DNA from: Hyaloperonospora brassicae
Lineage: Eukaryota > Oomycota > Peronosporomycetes > Peronosporales > Peronosporaceae
DNA: 64,000 nucleotides
Reading direction: 5' to 3'
Assembly (NCBI GenBank): GCA_947650285.1
Contig: CANTFL010001360.1
Span: forward strand, 434,001-498,000
Part shown: piece after piece, positions 44,461-55,984 of the stretch
Numbering within the stretch: the stretch's first letter is position 1
Layout of the letters: the number at the start of each line of letters is the position of its first letter
Notes under the pieces: model-generated
Told to the model about the DNA's origin: nothing
The model's database searches: none
Seen by the model: only the letters and a program-made list of their open reading frames with translations
Made by a program: the position numbers and the translations under genes

Positions 44461-45753
44461 TCAGACGATTGTCACCATCACCATGCACAGCCGAGACGAA
44501 GTCCGCGTCTTGATTATCTTTTTCAACCTTGGGCAAGATATCTTGAGGTGACCAACCTTGTCACAATGGTAGCATTTTCTTGGCCCTTGCACGTCGTAGC
44601 GTTTCTTGAATGATTCAACCTTCTTCGGTTTAGCCATTGGATCGACGACGCTGACAACGTCTCGACCGAAGTGCTTCACTCGAACCTTGATCTCCGTCGA
44701 TTGAGCAAATTGTGCTAGCGCTTCCGCTTGGCGTAGGTAGTCCAATCTGTTCAGGTTCAACCGAGATAACATTGTCGTGCGCATCGACAGGTCGGCATAA
44801 TGCACGATGTTATCCAAGACCAGATTATCCACACCACCACACGCATCACTGACAGCCGTCAGGTACAAAAAATGTTCCGTTCAACTGCGTTGAGGCGACT
44901 TGGCCGCAGTGAATAGTTTCATGCTTTGAGCCGGAGTGATCTTGGTCATGAGTGTTTGGAGAAGCCGTTGCATGGCGTGCTCCAGAGTCACACTCTCAGT
45001 CCACCGAGTCTCGACTTGTCGACGGTAGTACTTCTGCGCGGTGCCCGCGAGGTGTTGACCGAGGAAGTTGACCTTGATGTCTTCGGGTCATACAAAATCG
45101 CACGCGCGTTCTGAGAATCCAACTTGTCGAACAAATTCTTTTTCCCATTCAAGGAATCCACTACCAATTCCATGGTATAGTTCCTTGCCGTCGAAAGGTT
45201 GCAGTGCCAACTTTCTTTGGCTTCCGTCCGGCACGACTTGGGGCACTTGTTCATGTTGGTAAACCGTCGGACCCGGCGTTTGCACATTCGGGTATACTCC
45301 CGCGGGAACACCTTGAGCTTGATAAGCTGGCTCGTTGTTTTGAGCCATCCCATAGTTGACCCCAGCTCGTGCTGGCTAATCGACCATGTGATCCTCAGCA
45401 ATTTCTGGTCGTCGGGTACCGAAGTACGGTGAGACATTCGTTCCACGTCTAGGTGGAGGGGCATGCTCCAGAGCTTGGAGATTCATGCCTCCTCCTGAAC
45501 CGAGGACCGAACCAAAGACGCTTGACTCAACAGAGTCGATGTACCGGTGATCACCTTGAACGGGGTGGGAGGATTCCATCCTACGCATCCGATCCGTTAA
45601 GTCATCAAGCATCGCAAACATCTCGTCCAGTTCCGCCGCGGACACTGCCGATTTTTCCTTCAATTGGTTTTCTCCGGTCGTAAACTGACCGTCGACCACC
45701 ACAGCGGGTTCGCCCTCTTGGGCTAAGCCGCCAACACGTTCCGTTGGGCTCAT
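44461..45753 (-). pseudogene. Copia gag
   Basis: ATG at 45753 follows the 5' LTR by only a few bases (MSPTERVGGL). The first frame stops near 45376. The gag body continues in 45348-45088 (LQPFDGKELYHGIGSGFLEW) and, after another change, in 44868-44461, with the zinc knuckle CYHCDKVGHLKISC (C-x2-C-x4-H-x4-C). Breaks near 45360 and 45080 make it a pseudogene as read. Confidence 0.83.
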
Positions 45754-45757
45754 AGCC

Positions 45758-46134
45758 TGTTGAAAGTATGTGTTCGTAGTTGCACTCGTGCAAAGGTAGG
45801 TAGAAGTTAAAGTGAAATATATTAGCACTAATCCTTCTCTCTTGACAATGCTACAACATGTATTTCCAACGGCACTGCAACTTGACCTTGGTCAAGTTAC
45901 AGATGGCGTGCGTCCAGCTCGCACATCTCGTTTGCTGGTCCTACATGTCAACTGTCTCTCTTGGTCTCAATTCCCAACATCTCGGTCGTCCTACGTGGTG
46001 TGCGTCTTTCTTCGTCTCATCTGTCGAGTCGTCACAATAACAACCAATCAGGTGAAGTTGTACTTTACCTGTAACAGGTCTTGGAGTAGACGTTTGAACA
46101 CTTGATGACCTGTGAGAAGTGATACATTTTAACA
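45758..46134 (-). repeat. 5' LTR of the Copia element
   Basis: 377 bp, about 96 percent identical by eye to the other LTR. The sequence after it on the minus strand, GGCTATGAGCCCAAC, holds both the putative primer binding site and the gag ATG. Confidence 0.9.
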
Positions 46135-47156
46135 CGAGAAAGCTAGTGTAGGTCGCAACAATGACGTAGTCTTCCTCAACGTTTGGCCGATAAGAAGAAC
46201 CTCACGACATTTGATACTTCTGGATGAATGACATGGTCGGATACAAAAATTTAGAATCTGCAATCGTCCCGGAAGTACCGCAACTACGCCCAAATTTGAG
46301 AACGTCACGTCTCTTTGCTTGCTAGTATATACATGAATTCTTATATCCGTCACAACTACATTGGACATTAGAGGCCGCACGTATCTGTGTTTGAGGTTCA
46401 TATGGACCACGCTCGGAAATAGGCGTATGCGAGCAAAGTCACAACGATTTAGGTTGAAGGCGGAGAGGGCAAATTTAGTCCCATCTTTTTTGCATCCCTC
46501 GCAGTTGCCAATTTGGTTAGCAATGCTGTAAGCTGCTCATTTCTATATGCAGTACCATGATGATCAGGATGTCGCATCACAGGTTACGTAGTAGAAGTAG
46601 CACCGAATCAAACTCTATCCAAACTTGCAAACATAGATCAAACTAAATTCCATACCGACTGAGCTTTCCAATACAGGAAATGCTACATACGACCTCAACA
46701 CCTACACCTATCCCGATATCACTCGCTCTCAGCCAGTAAAAAACTCGTTGAGCAAAGCAGCGTTTGCAAACGTGATGTCGCAGCTTCAAGCGCTTAAATC
46801 ACTACATCTGTCCTCGTCTGTTCGTGTACACTGCGTCCCATGATGCAAATACCGAGAGATGCGGTGTGAAGCTAAGAGCGAAGCGACAGATAGGATGCTT
46901 GAAGTAGGAACCACTCACCAAACTTCAAGCCAAAATCAATGACGCAATTCGGTCTGACGCACTCTCAGCTTCTTGTTTGTTTGGCTATCCGCTGCACTTC
47001 ATATGTTCATGTCACGGACGGGATACGGACAGGAACGGCACACGAATCTGCACTTCGAATCAAACGTTCATTTTGTCTTGACGCGAGTTAAATCAACATA
47101 CTCAACGCAGGCTTAATTCTCGCTCCTGCAAAGACATTGTTGATACCAAACGGTGA
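46135..47156. other. Intergenic, no gene recognised
   Basis: Spacer between the Copia element and the inverted duplication. No coding region supported. Confidence 0.4.
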
Positions 47157-48401
47157 AAAATGATACCGACCACTCCTCCTCACCACGACAACTTGCCCGG
47201 CAAGTACTTGTCAATAATGCTTTGGTAGTACGGCCACAGCTTTGCCACGTCTGGACGCACATCTGCCTTCGTGTACAGGTCAAACTTGTTGAACTCGAGC
47301 ACCCAGTCGAGCAACTCCTCGTCTTCCTCGTTCATCAAGTGCCGATACTCCTTCTTCGTGTGCCACGGATAGCACGAGTGGTAGCGGATCATCGCAAGAC
47401 CCTCTTCGGGGATCGACGTCTTGTTGAACTTGAGCATCTGGTACAAATACTCGTCGTGGCCCCAGGCAAACTTGAGGTTCCGGAAGCCACAGTGGGGCTC
47501 GTACATGCCGCACGCCGTGTTGTACCTCGGGTTGCTCATGTCCGGGTTCGTCGCGTTGTACGCTGGAAAGACGACCGAGTCGGGGATCTTGCAGCCCACG
47601 ACCCACGTGTCGCCCCCGAGCGCCCACTGGTCGCCGTGGGCAGTGCCCTCCTGGCCGTCCGCGGCGTGGCCCCAGAGGTACTGGATCTTGCCCATGTCGT
47701 GCACGAGGCCGACGAGCTGGAACCACTCGGGGTGGCCGGCCGCGCGGATGCCTTCGGCCGTCTGCAGCATGTGCTCGAGGTTCGGCAGCGCCGAGTCGGG
47801 GTCCGACGAGTCCACGTACCCCTCGAGCGCTGCAAACGCCTCGCGCACAGTCATCTCGCCGTTCGAGAACGAGCCGTACTTGGTCTGCATCTTGGCTTGG
47901 AACGCCACGGTCTGGTGCTGGCGCATGAGCGCGTAGTGGCGCGCGACAATGGCGTGTCGGGCCGAGTCCTCGTAGTTGCGGAACTCCTCTGCTGCTTTGC
48001 CGCCGACGACAGCGCCCGTGGCCTCGAGCGTCAGCGGCTTCGTGTGCTCTGCCGGCACCGGAGCGACGTCGCAGTGGTCTCGAGACATTGCGGCAAAGCG
48101 GTCGGCAGAGAACGTCCGTCCGGCAGTCGGTCCGTCAGTCGGTCCGTCAGTCGGTCCGTCGGAGGAGGAGGAGGAGGAGGAGGAGAGTCCGATGGGCGTT
48201 CCCGCTGGAAGAAAACAAACTGATGGCGAGCGACGGACTGAGCTGTGGCAGACGGGCAGACGGGCGCCGCATGTGGGCGTCGACGGGGAGTCGCGAGACT
48301 TGTGGTCGAGGGCGGGCGGACGAAGGGACTGGTTGTTTACGTCGAGTGGGCTGTCCTGTAGTTATACTGCATTACTACATAGCGTCTTCATTTCGATTGC
48401 C
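47157..48401 (-). repeat. Left arm of the MIOX inverted duplication
   Basis: This arm is the reverse complement of 51573-52806 with almost no differences. The main one is a 12-bp unit (AGTCGGTCCGTC) present in about three copies here (48115-48155) and two in the right arm. The arm covers the gene, its 5' leader with a (GGA)n run, and about 20 bp past its stop codon. Confidence 0.93.
47180..48088 (-). CDS. MIOX: Myo-inositol oxygenase, copy 1
   Basis: Di-iron enzyme that oxidises myo-inositol to D-glucuronate, cytosolic in other organisms. 302 codons, single exon. Metal ligands are all in place: His106 (NLEHMLQTAEGIR), His130 and Asp131 (LVHDMGK), His211 (WGHDEYLY), His237 (RYHSCYPWH) and Asp270 (FNKFDLYTK). 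Length is near that of known MIOX (about 285-320). The start ATG is preceded by a GC-rich leader with trinucleotide repeats. The product is identical to that of copy 2 at 51876-52784 and the two genes diverge outward from a 3.2 kb centre. GC content is clearly above that of the flanking spacers. Confidence 0.95.
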   Translation of the reverse strand: MSRDHCDVAPVPAEHTKPLTLEATGAVVGGKAAEEFRNYEDSARHAIVARHYALMRQHQTVAFQAKMQTKYGSFSNGEMTVREAFAALEGYVDSSDPDSALPNLEHMLQTAEGIRAAGHPEWFQLVGLVHDMGKIQYLWGHAADGQEGTAHGDQWALGGDTWVVGCKIPDSVVFPAYNATNPDMSNPRYNTACGMYEPHCGFRNLKFAWGHDEYLYQMLKFNKTSIPEEGLAMIRYHSCYPWHTKKEYRHLMNEEDEELLDWVLEFNKFDLYTKADVRPDVAKLWPYYQSIIDKYLPGKLSW

Positions 48402-49192
48402 ATAAGTTCTATATTGTTTTTTGATGTCCAGGGGATTGGCCAAAGTTATGCACTGCATCTTTATGCACTGCATTTTGAGGTTGAAGAATCCCATCATTAG
48501 GCTCGGCAGCTCTTTGAGACAGTTTGTAGTGATCACCGGATTGTTGAGCTACGACCGTGTCTTACGTTGTATAAGTGCGGTGTCACGACGTCTTTGATCT
48601 CATGTGATACGTGCGACACGAGAAGACGCCTCCGAACAGTTCTACCGAACATCCACATTGACCTTGTGGCCCCGAAATTACATATGCGGCTAGACTTCGA
48701 GCGCACCAGTGTGATGGAGCGCACCACATCTTCTGATCGTGCGATGACGGGCCTACAAACTTCAACGACCGACCTCTTGGTTGCCAAGTGTTAATGAAAC
48801 ACACGGGATTTTTAAAAACCAATGAGCAAAGGCGTATCGGACGGAACAATCGACGGAAGCATATCATTCATCAAAGCGATGCGAAGAAGCTCCGGATTTA
48901 CAAAGAAGTCGCAGATGATCCGGAACTGGTCAATTTAGGCCTCAAGTACGCCAGTGGTGTGGCCGGATAGTCACACATACGCTAGCACGTATCAGACTGT
49001 AGCTAACATATCAGCGTAAGATGTGTAGTTGGCCAACGTTGAAAAGGATAGTGGCGTGGCTAGAACTCACACGAAGATGAAATGGAGCTGTTCGTCCCAG
49101 CTTTTTGGCATTGAGACAGATCTGCGACATGAGCAAACATGCATCGTCTTTTGCACTTCCGGCGTGTCAACTTCAATCATACGGTATTTTAT
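48402..49192. other. Segment present only beside the left arm
   Basis: About 790 bp between the left arm and the second inverted match (49193). The right side has only about 60 bp at the corresponding place. ORFs of 75 and 60 codons (48567-48794, 48788-48970) are unassigned. Confidence 0.5.
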
Positions 49193-49367
49193 GGGGAATC
49201 GTAAAAAAACACCAGTGTTCGCCTAAAAAAACACCGTTACGATGAGACTATCCATTAACCTTATTTAATATATGCACAAAAGGGTAGAAAAAATACCTCT
49301 TTTGATTGAACCTCGTTAGAAACGTTTCTAAGATAAGTCGGACATTCCACTTTTTAAACGGACTGCA
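49193..49367. repeat. Second inverted match, left part
   Basis: Reverse-complement match to about 51345-51513, including GTAAAAAAACACCAGTG, CACCGTTACGATGAG and CGTTTCTAAGATAAGTCGGAC. Similarity is good but imperfect, with small gaps, unlike the near-identical MIOX arms. Confidence 0.75.
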
Positions 49368-50753
49368 GTCTTCAATTTCGAGACGACGGCTCAGGGCTCG
49401 CCCTTGCACACGCTCAGCAATCGCTGCACGTGCATGCCGTCACGTCGACTGTGTCACGGCGCATTCCTCGATGTTGCTCCTGTACTTCTCTTTATCGGCC
49501 GTTTCTCCCGCCTTCTTTTAAGATCGCCACCAATCGTCTGAGTAGACAATAATAGGATACGAGGGACGGGCTGTTGCAGTTTGTGGACTCATAGCCAAAG
49601 CAATGCAAGAAAGAGAGAGAAATTGTGCTTTTTCGACGTGGCTGATGACTGAGTGACTAGCAAACTAAACCACATTTTGTTGTGTATATTGCTTTTGCTG
49701 GTATTTTCTTATGTCGTGTTGTTATCGATGTTGAGCAAACCCACGCTGGTGTCGCGTTCTGGGAGTTTAACAACTCTTTTGCTGGTGCAAAGTTTTTACT
49801 ACTAGTAGATTCCAGGTACGTGGGTGTGCGTAAAGATAAAATGAGGTACGAGAATTGGCAGCTGGTTAATAATGTTGTGGCGATGGTTGCAGGGGGCCTG
49901 GAGCGATCGTGGTCACCATGATCGACTTAATGCTAAGGTTTCTAAACGTGTCGATGCGACTTACGGTGTCCGCGATCAACCCGACGTTGCTTGCTTCTTG
50001 TATTGGCACAATGCATTAGGTCCTTGCAATGCCGTGTGAAGTACATACCATCGATATTGGAGCTAAATGATATGTGTTGTTAAGGAGACTGCAGTATATG
50101 GCACCGGTCTACTTGAATTCACGCTGGCACAAGCCGTCCTATTTCCCATCGGCGTTTATTGCAGTATTATAACATGGTTATACTTGTTCTCCTCTTGAGG
50201 AAGTAATAGCAGGTTGGTAATGCTGCTGCTGACAGGTTTTGTGCAACACGGCTAACTAGCGTCGCGTGTGTATTTTAGATTTGATATGGCACGACCGATC
50301 ACACCATATAATAAAATGGAGTGGGTTGGTCTACTTTCTGATTGCACGAGATATCTTTTGCGCAAAGCCATCGTTGGGTTACTTTTTGTTGACTCCCATA
50401 GATGATGCCGAGGAGACATGTCCTTGCCGACGTAATGCTAAGGAGAGCGTCAATAGTCCATATTAACAACTAATGGGTGTGTAAAAATGTAAATGCTGTT
50501 GGACATTCCGCCACCATCTTACCTTTCGCTCTCACAGCGACGACGCAGCCAATCCCGCCGCTGCAAAGACTGTCTCGTCCGAGGCCGCTTATGTTTCAAA
50601 AGCGGCAAGCTCCACCGGTTCAGAAACCGTCGCTACAGATGTCGCCTTCACGCCCTTGGCTTGTACCTGCGCCGTTGCAGGAGCCGTCGTCTCGCAAGTG
50701 AAGACTGCAGTCCGTAGAAAGAGAGAGGGGAACAGACTGTCTATTATACGAAA
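49368..50753. other. Centre of the inverted duplication
   Basis: No gene recognised. ORFs under 80 codons only. This part is unique between the two arms. Confidence 0.4.
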
Positions 50754-51344
50754 TTATGGTGTACAAGACGTCTGGAAAGACCTAAGCCACGATAGCAACG
50801 CCAGTGTCGAATGATCCGGTGGTTGGACGAGTCTAACCGCTGTGTGCGGTGCTCTAGATGGGACCATGGTGAGCAGCCCGATGCATTGCATTAGACGAGT
50901 TCCGGCCACCTGGGTGTGTAGCTTCCTACACTCCCGCATCGCTAGTGCGTGTAATTGCCGAAAACTTTGAACTATGTATTCGTACATACATCCCGCCAAA
51001 GTGACGGAAAGACCTTCGTGAGCGACCCGATCGCGCTGAACCCATATAATCGTGATACATATTAAACATAATACCCACCACATGCGCTTCCATTGACACA
51101 CATAAGCCTCCATTGCATGTCCAAACGCGCTCAGCAGCCGCCGTGAAATGATCGGATTCAACGGCGGGGACGTCCGTGACATGCAAAAAGTCGCATGAAG
51201 CTGCATACTGGTCGGAGTTTCCGTGCATCCGGTCCAGTAGGTTATGAGTGTAAGCCAGCAACCCTGGGCGGTTGGACAACCCCCAAAAATGTGATCCAAA
51301 GTCTCTCTTTTGCCCGCGATAGACCGAAGGTGTTCGATCGCATT
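50754..51344 (-). pseudogene. LINE reverse transcriptase C-terminal fragment
   Basis: The minus frame reads ETLDHIFGGCPTAQGCW (near 51320-51250), the zinc-binding motif found just after the reverse transcriptase in non-LTR retrotransposons. A helical, Trp-rich tail follows (181 codons to 50754). The RT core itself is absent, so it is a 3' fragment, in keeping with the usual 5' truncation of LINEs. Confidence 0.65.
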
Positions 51345-51513
51345 CCGGTCAAAAAGCGGAGGGTCCGACTTATCTTAGAAACGTTTCTAGTGAAGCTCAA
51401 TCGAAAGTGGTATTTTCTTTACCCTTTTGTGTATTTATTAAACAAGGTTAATGGATAGCCTCATCGTAACGGTGTTTTTTCAGGCGAACACTGGTGTTTT
51501 TTTACGATTCCCC
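51345..51513. repeat. Second inverted match, right part
   Basis: Partner of 49193-49367 in inverted orientation. It directly abuts the LINE fragment. Confidence 0.75.
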
Positions 51514-51572
51514 GTATTTTATCGAAAAACCGAGAACTGCAGAGAATCTTTACAGGATAATACAGAAATCAC

Positions 51573-52806
51573 GGCAATCGAAATGAAGACGCTATGTAGT
51601 AATGCAGTATAACTACAGGACAGCCCACTCGACGTAAACAACCAGTCCCTTCGTCCGCCCGCCCTCGACCACAAGTCTCGCGACTCCCCGTCGACGCCCA
51701 CATGCGGCGCCCGTCTGCCCGTCTGCCACAGCTCAGTCCGTCGCTCGCCATCAGTTTGTTTTCTTCCAGCGGGAACGCCCATCGGACTCTCCTCCTCCTC
51801 CTCCTCCTCCTCCGACGGACCGACTGACGGACCGACTGACCCGGACGGACGTTCTCTGCCGACCGCTTTGCCGCAATGTCTCGAGACCACTGCGACGTCG
51901 CTCCGGTGCCGGCAGAGCACACGAAGCCGCTGACGCTCGAGGCCACGGGCGCTGTCGTCGGCGGCAAAGCAGCAGAGGAGTTCCGCAACTACGAGGACTC
52001 GGCCCGACACGCCATTGTCGCGCGCCACTACGCGCTCATGCGCCAGCACCAGACCGTGGCGTTCCAAGCCAAGATGCAGACCAAGTACGGCTCGTTCTCG
52101 AACGGCGAGATGACTGTGCGCGAGGCGTTTGCAGCGCTCGAGGGGTACGTGGACTCGTCGGACCCCGACTCGGCGCTGCCGAACCTCGAGCACATGCTGC
52201 AGACGGCCGAAGGCATCCGCGCGGCCGGCCACCCCGAGTGGTTCCAGCTCGTCGGCCTCGTGCACGACATGGGCAAGATCCAGTACCTCTGGGGCCACGC
52301 CGCGGACGGCCAGGAGGGCACTGCCCACGGCGACCAGTGGGCGCTCGGGGGCGACACGTGGGTCGTGGGCTGCAAGATCCCCGACTCGGTCGTCTTTCCA
52401 GCGTACAACGCGACGAACCCGGACATGAGCAACCCGAGGTACAACACGGCGTGCGGCATGTACGAGCCCCACTGTGGCTTCCGGAACCTCAAGTTTGCCT
52501 GGGGCCACGACGAGTATTTGTACCAGATGCTCAAGTTCAACAAGACGTCGATCCCCGAAGAGGGTCTTGCGATGATCCGCTACCACTCGTGCTATCCGTG
52601 GCACACGAAGAAGGAGTATCGGCACTTGATGAACGAGGAAGACGAGGAGTTGCTCGACTGGGTGCTCGAGTTCAACAAGTTTGACCTGTACACGAAGGCA
52701 GATGTGCGTCCAGACGTGGCAAAGCTGTGGCCGTACTACCAAAGCATTATTGACAAGTACTTGCCGGGCAAGTTGTCGTGGTGAGGAGGAGTGGTCGGTA
52801 TCATTT
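51573..52806 (+). repeat. Right arm of the MIOX inverted duplication
   Basis: Inverted copy of 47157-48401. It is shorter by about one 12-bp unit in the leader. Ends at the same place 3' of the stop codon (GGTCGGTATCATTT). Confidence 0.93.
51876..52784 (+). CDS. MIOX: Myo-inositol oxygenase, copy 2
   Basis: 302 codons, protein identical to copy 1 (47180-48088), with the same six metal ligands (His106, His130, Asp131, His211, His237, Asp270). It would feed inositol carbon into glucuronate and pentose metabolism. The shared leader and 3' end mean both copies probably have similar basal control, but their more distant upstream sequences differ (a LINE fragment and second repeat lie upstream here). 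Near-identity suggests a recent duplication or ongoing gene conversion between arms. Confidence 0.95.
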   Translation: MSRDHCDVAPVPAEHTKPLTLEATGAVVGGKAAEEFRNYEDSARHAIVARHYALMRQHQTVAFQAKMQTKYGSFSNGEMTVREAFAALEGYVDSSDPDSALPNLEHMLQTAEGIRAAGHPEWFQLVGLVHDMGKIQYLWGHAADGQEGTAHGDQWALGGDTWVVGCKIPDSVVFPAYNATNPDMSNPRYNTACGMYEPHCGFRNLKFAWGHDEYLYQMLKFNKTSIPEEGLAMIRYHSCYPWHTKKEYRHLMNEEDEELLDWVLEFNKFDLYTKADVRPDVAKLWPYYQSIIDKYLPGKLSW

Positions 52807-53470
52807 ATCATGAACGATTGGGTATCGAACTCAGAACAGAACGACGCATTAACGCTCGGCAAGTCGAAGCTTAGGTTTTTGCAGTCGATGATCTACGACG
52901 TCTGACACCTCAGTAGGCGAAGACATAACTTCGTTGTTTGCTCGTGTGTTTGGTAGTAAGACTGACTCAATCATACAGCCGTCTCACTCGAACGAATTGA
53001 ATCGATCGTCTGACACAGTGTTTTCGGTTCGAACTCGATCGTAGATGGAAAGTGGTCGTAACAGCCCAATCGGCACGACTCACTGCAGCCTCTTTGCGCC
53101 AAACAGTGCATTCGTGCCTCGTTGTAACCGATCGTGTGTCTGATGCAACAATTTTTGTTGCAACACGATGCTTTGTATCGACAGTACTCCCCCCGCTTGA
53201 TCTGAGTTCGACTTCATAATCATACATTCGTGCACGTCGATCCCAACACACTTTCTTCCCACCACCGACACGTGTGTCATTACTCCCTCCTGCTACGGAA
53301 CTCGATACAAACACTTTGGTAGCCAAGTAACTGCACCATTTGTGTTGAAAAGAACCGACACTAAGCACCAGAATCAGCTACGGTGGAGATACCGTGAACG
53401 CTGTGGACCTCGTGATTCGCTCTTGGTGCAATGTCGAAACCTTACACACAATCTCGTCGTTCTTTTCCTC
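52807..53470. other. Intergenic between MIOX and LSM2
   Basis: 3' flanks of two convergent genes. The minus ORF 53368-52967 is unassigned. Confidence 0.4.
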
Positions 53471-53919
53471 CTAGTTCTGCTTATTGGCAGTGGCCTCGCG
53501 ACGTGCTGCATCCTGCAGCAATTCCGTGTCCACTTCTGCCGCTGGGATCTGGACGTAGCGGATCGAACTTCCGCGAATAAAGCAGTTTTTCATATTCATC
53601 TACACGCAACATCACGAGTCAACCTTCACAAACCAATTTGCATGGAATCGCAGTACGCACGCCGTTCGATAACTTACCAATTGCGGGAACTTGTCACTTT
53701 CCACGACGGACACGTTAAGTAGCTTAATGTTCAGGTACTGGTCCACTGAGTCAAGGACGCCCATGAGCGCTACGTCGTTCTTGAGCTCGACAGCCACCTC
53801 TTTGCCCACCAGCGTCTTGAAGAACGAGTAGAAGATCTAGACAGCATACGCATAGCAAGTGTAGCGTGTACGTGAGGTGCAGGATATTGTACTCATGGGG
53901 ACGGACGACTAGGTACCAT
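53471..53919 (-). CDS. LSM2: U6 snRNA-associated Sm-like protein LSm2
   Basis: Part of the LSm1-7 and LSm2-8 rings for mRNA decay and U6 snRNP. Proposed exons on the minus strand: 53919-53917 (only the ATG), 53836-53678 and 53599-53471; total 291 nt, 96 residues. Introns are 80 bp (GTACCT...CTAG) and 78 bp (GTAAGT...GTAG). Exon 2 codes FYSFFKTLVGKEVAVELKND (Sm1 motif) and SVDQYLNIKL; exon 3 codes MKNCFIRGSSIRYVQIP (Sm2 motif) and ends DAARREATANKQN. Length and motif order match LSm2 (about 95 residues). The unusual point is a first coding exon of three bases, chosen because the conserved protein starts M-(L/I)-FYSFFK. Confidence 0.9.
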
Positions 53920-55984
53920 TTGTCTTCTGGTTGTGCGCGTGCTGTTTTGCTTCGATTTCGCTGGATTTGCACCAATCAGCAACCGATTGGGGGCAGCTTA
54001 TACTATTGAATCCTACGTTTTGTCATACACGCATCCTGTTTTTTACATACATATTCGATCGACTTTGTGTCAGCGTGCACTGTTTTGCGAGCAACATTAC
54101 CGCACGATGCTTGTGAGACTGTAAAAGCATTCCATCCATTAGGTCAGCTCGTCCGTGCAATAGGACAGCGTTCTTGACACCCGTACCAGTCGTACGTTCC
54201 TCGTTTCGATTACTCGGAACGCAAGTTTGTCTTCCGACTATCGACATGCAGCGGTATCTGCACAAAGGACAAATACGGTCTGGTCCGCATCCGGTCTTTA
54301 TGCCGGAAAACAGTCGACCTGTCCCGTGACTGAGCTTTCTGTCGTTGAGCGACAATGAATGCAGCAGCCGATGGCGACGTGTGAGCTACTGAGTCCATCG
54401 TTGGAAGCTCTGTTCGAATCGACATCTGGCTGTACATGGTGTCCAAGCTGCAAACGGAGTTCACATCCGCTTCCAGCCCGGTGCACTTCGTTGACCTGAT
54501 GCATCAGCATACTTTTTTTGCCGATCGATCGGCAGAAGTGACTTTTGTGCATGCGCCTGTGAAGGACGGAGGGATCACGGCCGAGCACTTGTAGTGCAGA
54601 ACACGCACATATGATGTTCTCTCCTTCTCCCAAGTGCTCGACATTTCGTCCGTGCTGCAAGTCTTGTGTACACAGAAGCAAAGGTATCTGGAGCCATGCC
54701 CTGCAGCAGCAGCAGCAGCAGTAGATGGCGAAGCAAGTATGAACCCTCCAGTCTCGCTAGCTTTTCGTATGGCGTAGAGGCGAATCAGCTCTGGTCGCCG
54801 TTGGCGTCAAGATTCTCTTGTTGACAAGCTACAGACAGCTTTGGTCGACGCGCGCAGAACGCCACGCGTCATATTCGAAGCAAGATAGTTCACAACTGTC
54901 AAGACCACACAGTGACGCGTCAATTTGCTTGCTATCGACAGCACTTGATCCGACTTTGGCCGGAATATCATCAGTATGGATGGCACATTCGTCTCTTTGC
55001 CTGTAGTGTCAGCCGTAGGAGTGGGCCGAGCTTTGGCTCTTCACGACGTTGTACGGCCACATAGCAGCGACTTCGTGCGCCCAAGTGACTACTACGGTAT
55101 ACAGCACTACCGGCCCATGTCAGCGTCAAGACGAATCTCAGCCAAACAGCGGCAAGGGCGTCACCACCATCTGAATCACCAACAGGCCGCGAAGTATGCG
55201 GCAGTTCACAACTATGCATCTGTCCAGTATCGAAGGATGTTTCAAGCACTATGAAGCTGGCAGAGACTGCAGCGTACGTTCTATCGTGACTTTCGTGGAG
55301 TGTAGCAAGAAGCTTTCTCTCTCGACCCACGAGCTATGGAGACACAGTTTCACTCGCCGCAGTAGATGGCGCACACCATACCGATAGCTTTGCAAGTCGG
55401 CATGCCAGCACGATCACAAGTCTGACGCAGTAGCTGTTCCACGCACGAGAAGTATACTCAAATGCGGCTGTAAAAAGGTTCGCAAGCGCAGGGGTCGCGG
55501 CATTACCGGTAATCAAAAGTTAGTGTTCTTTCGCGTGGTGCGTTTTTTTTCACGCGGTGATGTCAATTTGCTTTTTTGTACGCGGTGCTCTCGAGTATTG
55601 CGTGAGATCGACAGCACTAATGCAACTGGAGCCTGACGGTGCAAAAGACGAGACACGCCGTCCGTTACAAGAGAAAACAAACAACCACTTTGGTATACAT
55701 ATGCCCGCGCTTGCTCGTGTATAGTTAGTTGTACGGACCAAAAGTGTCCCGTTCGTGGTCAGGGGACGCGCGAGTACTTGATCAAGTCCGACAGCCGGTC
55801 AGTATACTTCTCCTTTCGACGGTTTTTGTGGCCGTTTGGGTTTCGGTACGTTTTCTGTAAATAGCCCCACCATCAAACCTTCGTTAAGTTGCAATTCGAT
55901 GTACGCCACACCAGCACCGACCACTGCCACACTCCACGCCTCAAGAATAGCTCCTCACGCCGACTTCGCGGCTTAGCTCAGCTC
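53920..55984. other. Intergenic between LSM2 and USP; no gene recognised
   Basis: The two genes diverge, so promoters lie at both ends. Several frames of 80-127 codons (minus 54681-54298; plus 54976-55254 ending QYRRMFQAL) look partly protein-like but match no family I know. A short CAG run lies at about 54700-54722. A multi-exon gene cannot be excluded. Confidence 0.35.

Larger units (their letters stand above)
40918..46134 (-). mobile_element. Ty1/Copia retrotransposon, minus strand
   Basis: Two 377-bp LTRs (TGTTAAA...TTTCAACA on the minus strand) flank gag, protease, integrase, RT and RNase H in Copia order. The LTRs differ at about 15 positions. Flanking 5-mers (CTAGG before 40918, CGAGA after 46134) do not match. 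Coding regions carry several frame breaks. Inserted next to the broken effector gene and far poorer in palindromes than the Gypsy elements. Confidence 0.92.

Noticed and set aside
47153..48223. 356-codon plus-strand ORF over MIOX copy 1 (and its mirror 51519-52862)
   Set aside because: It is the antisense shadow of a GC-rich MIOX gene; its Val/Arg/Leu-rich composition follows from MIOX codon usage and all MIOX ligands are on the other strand.
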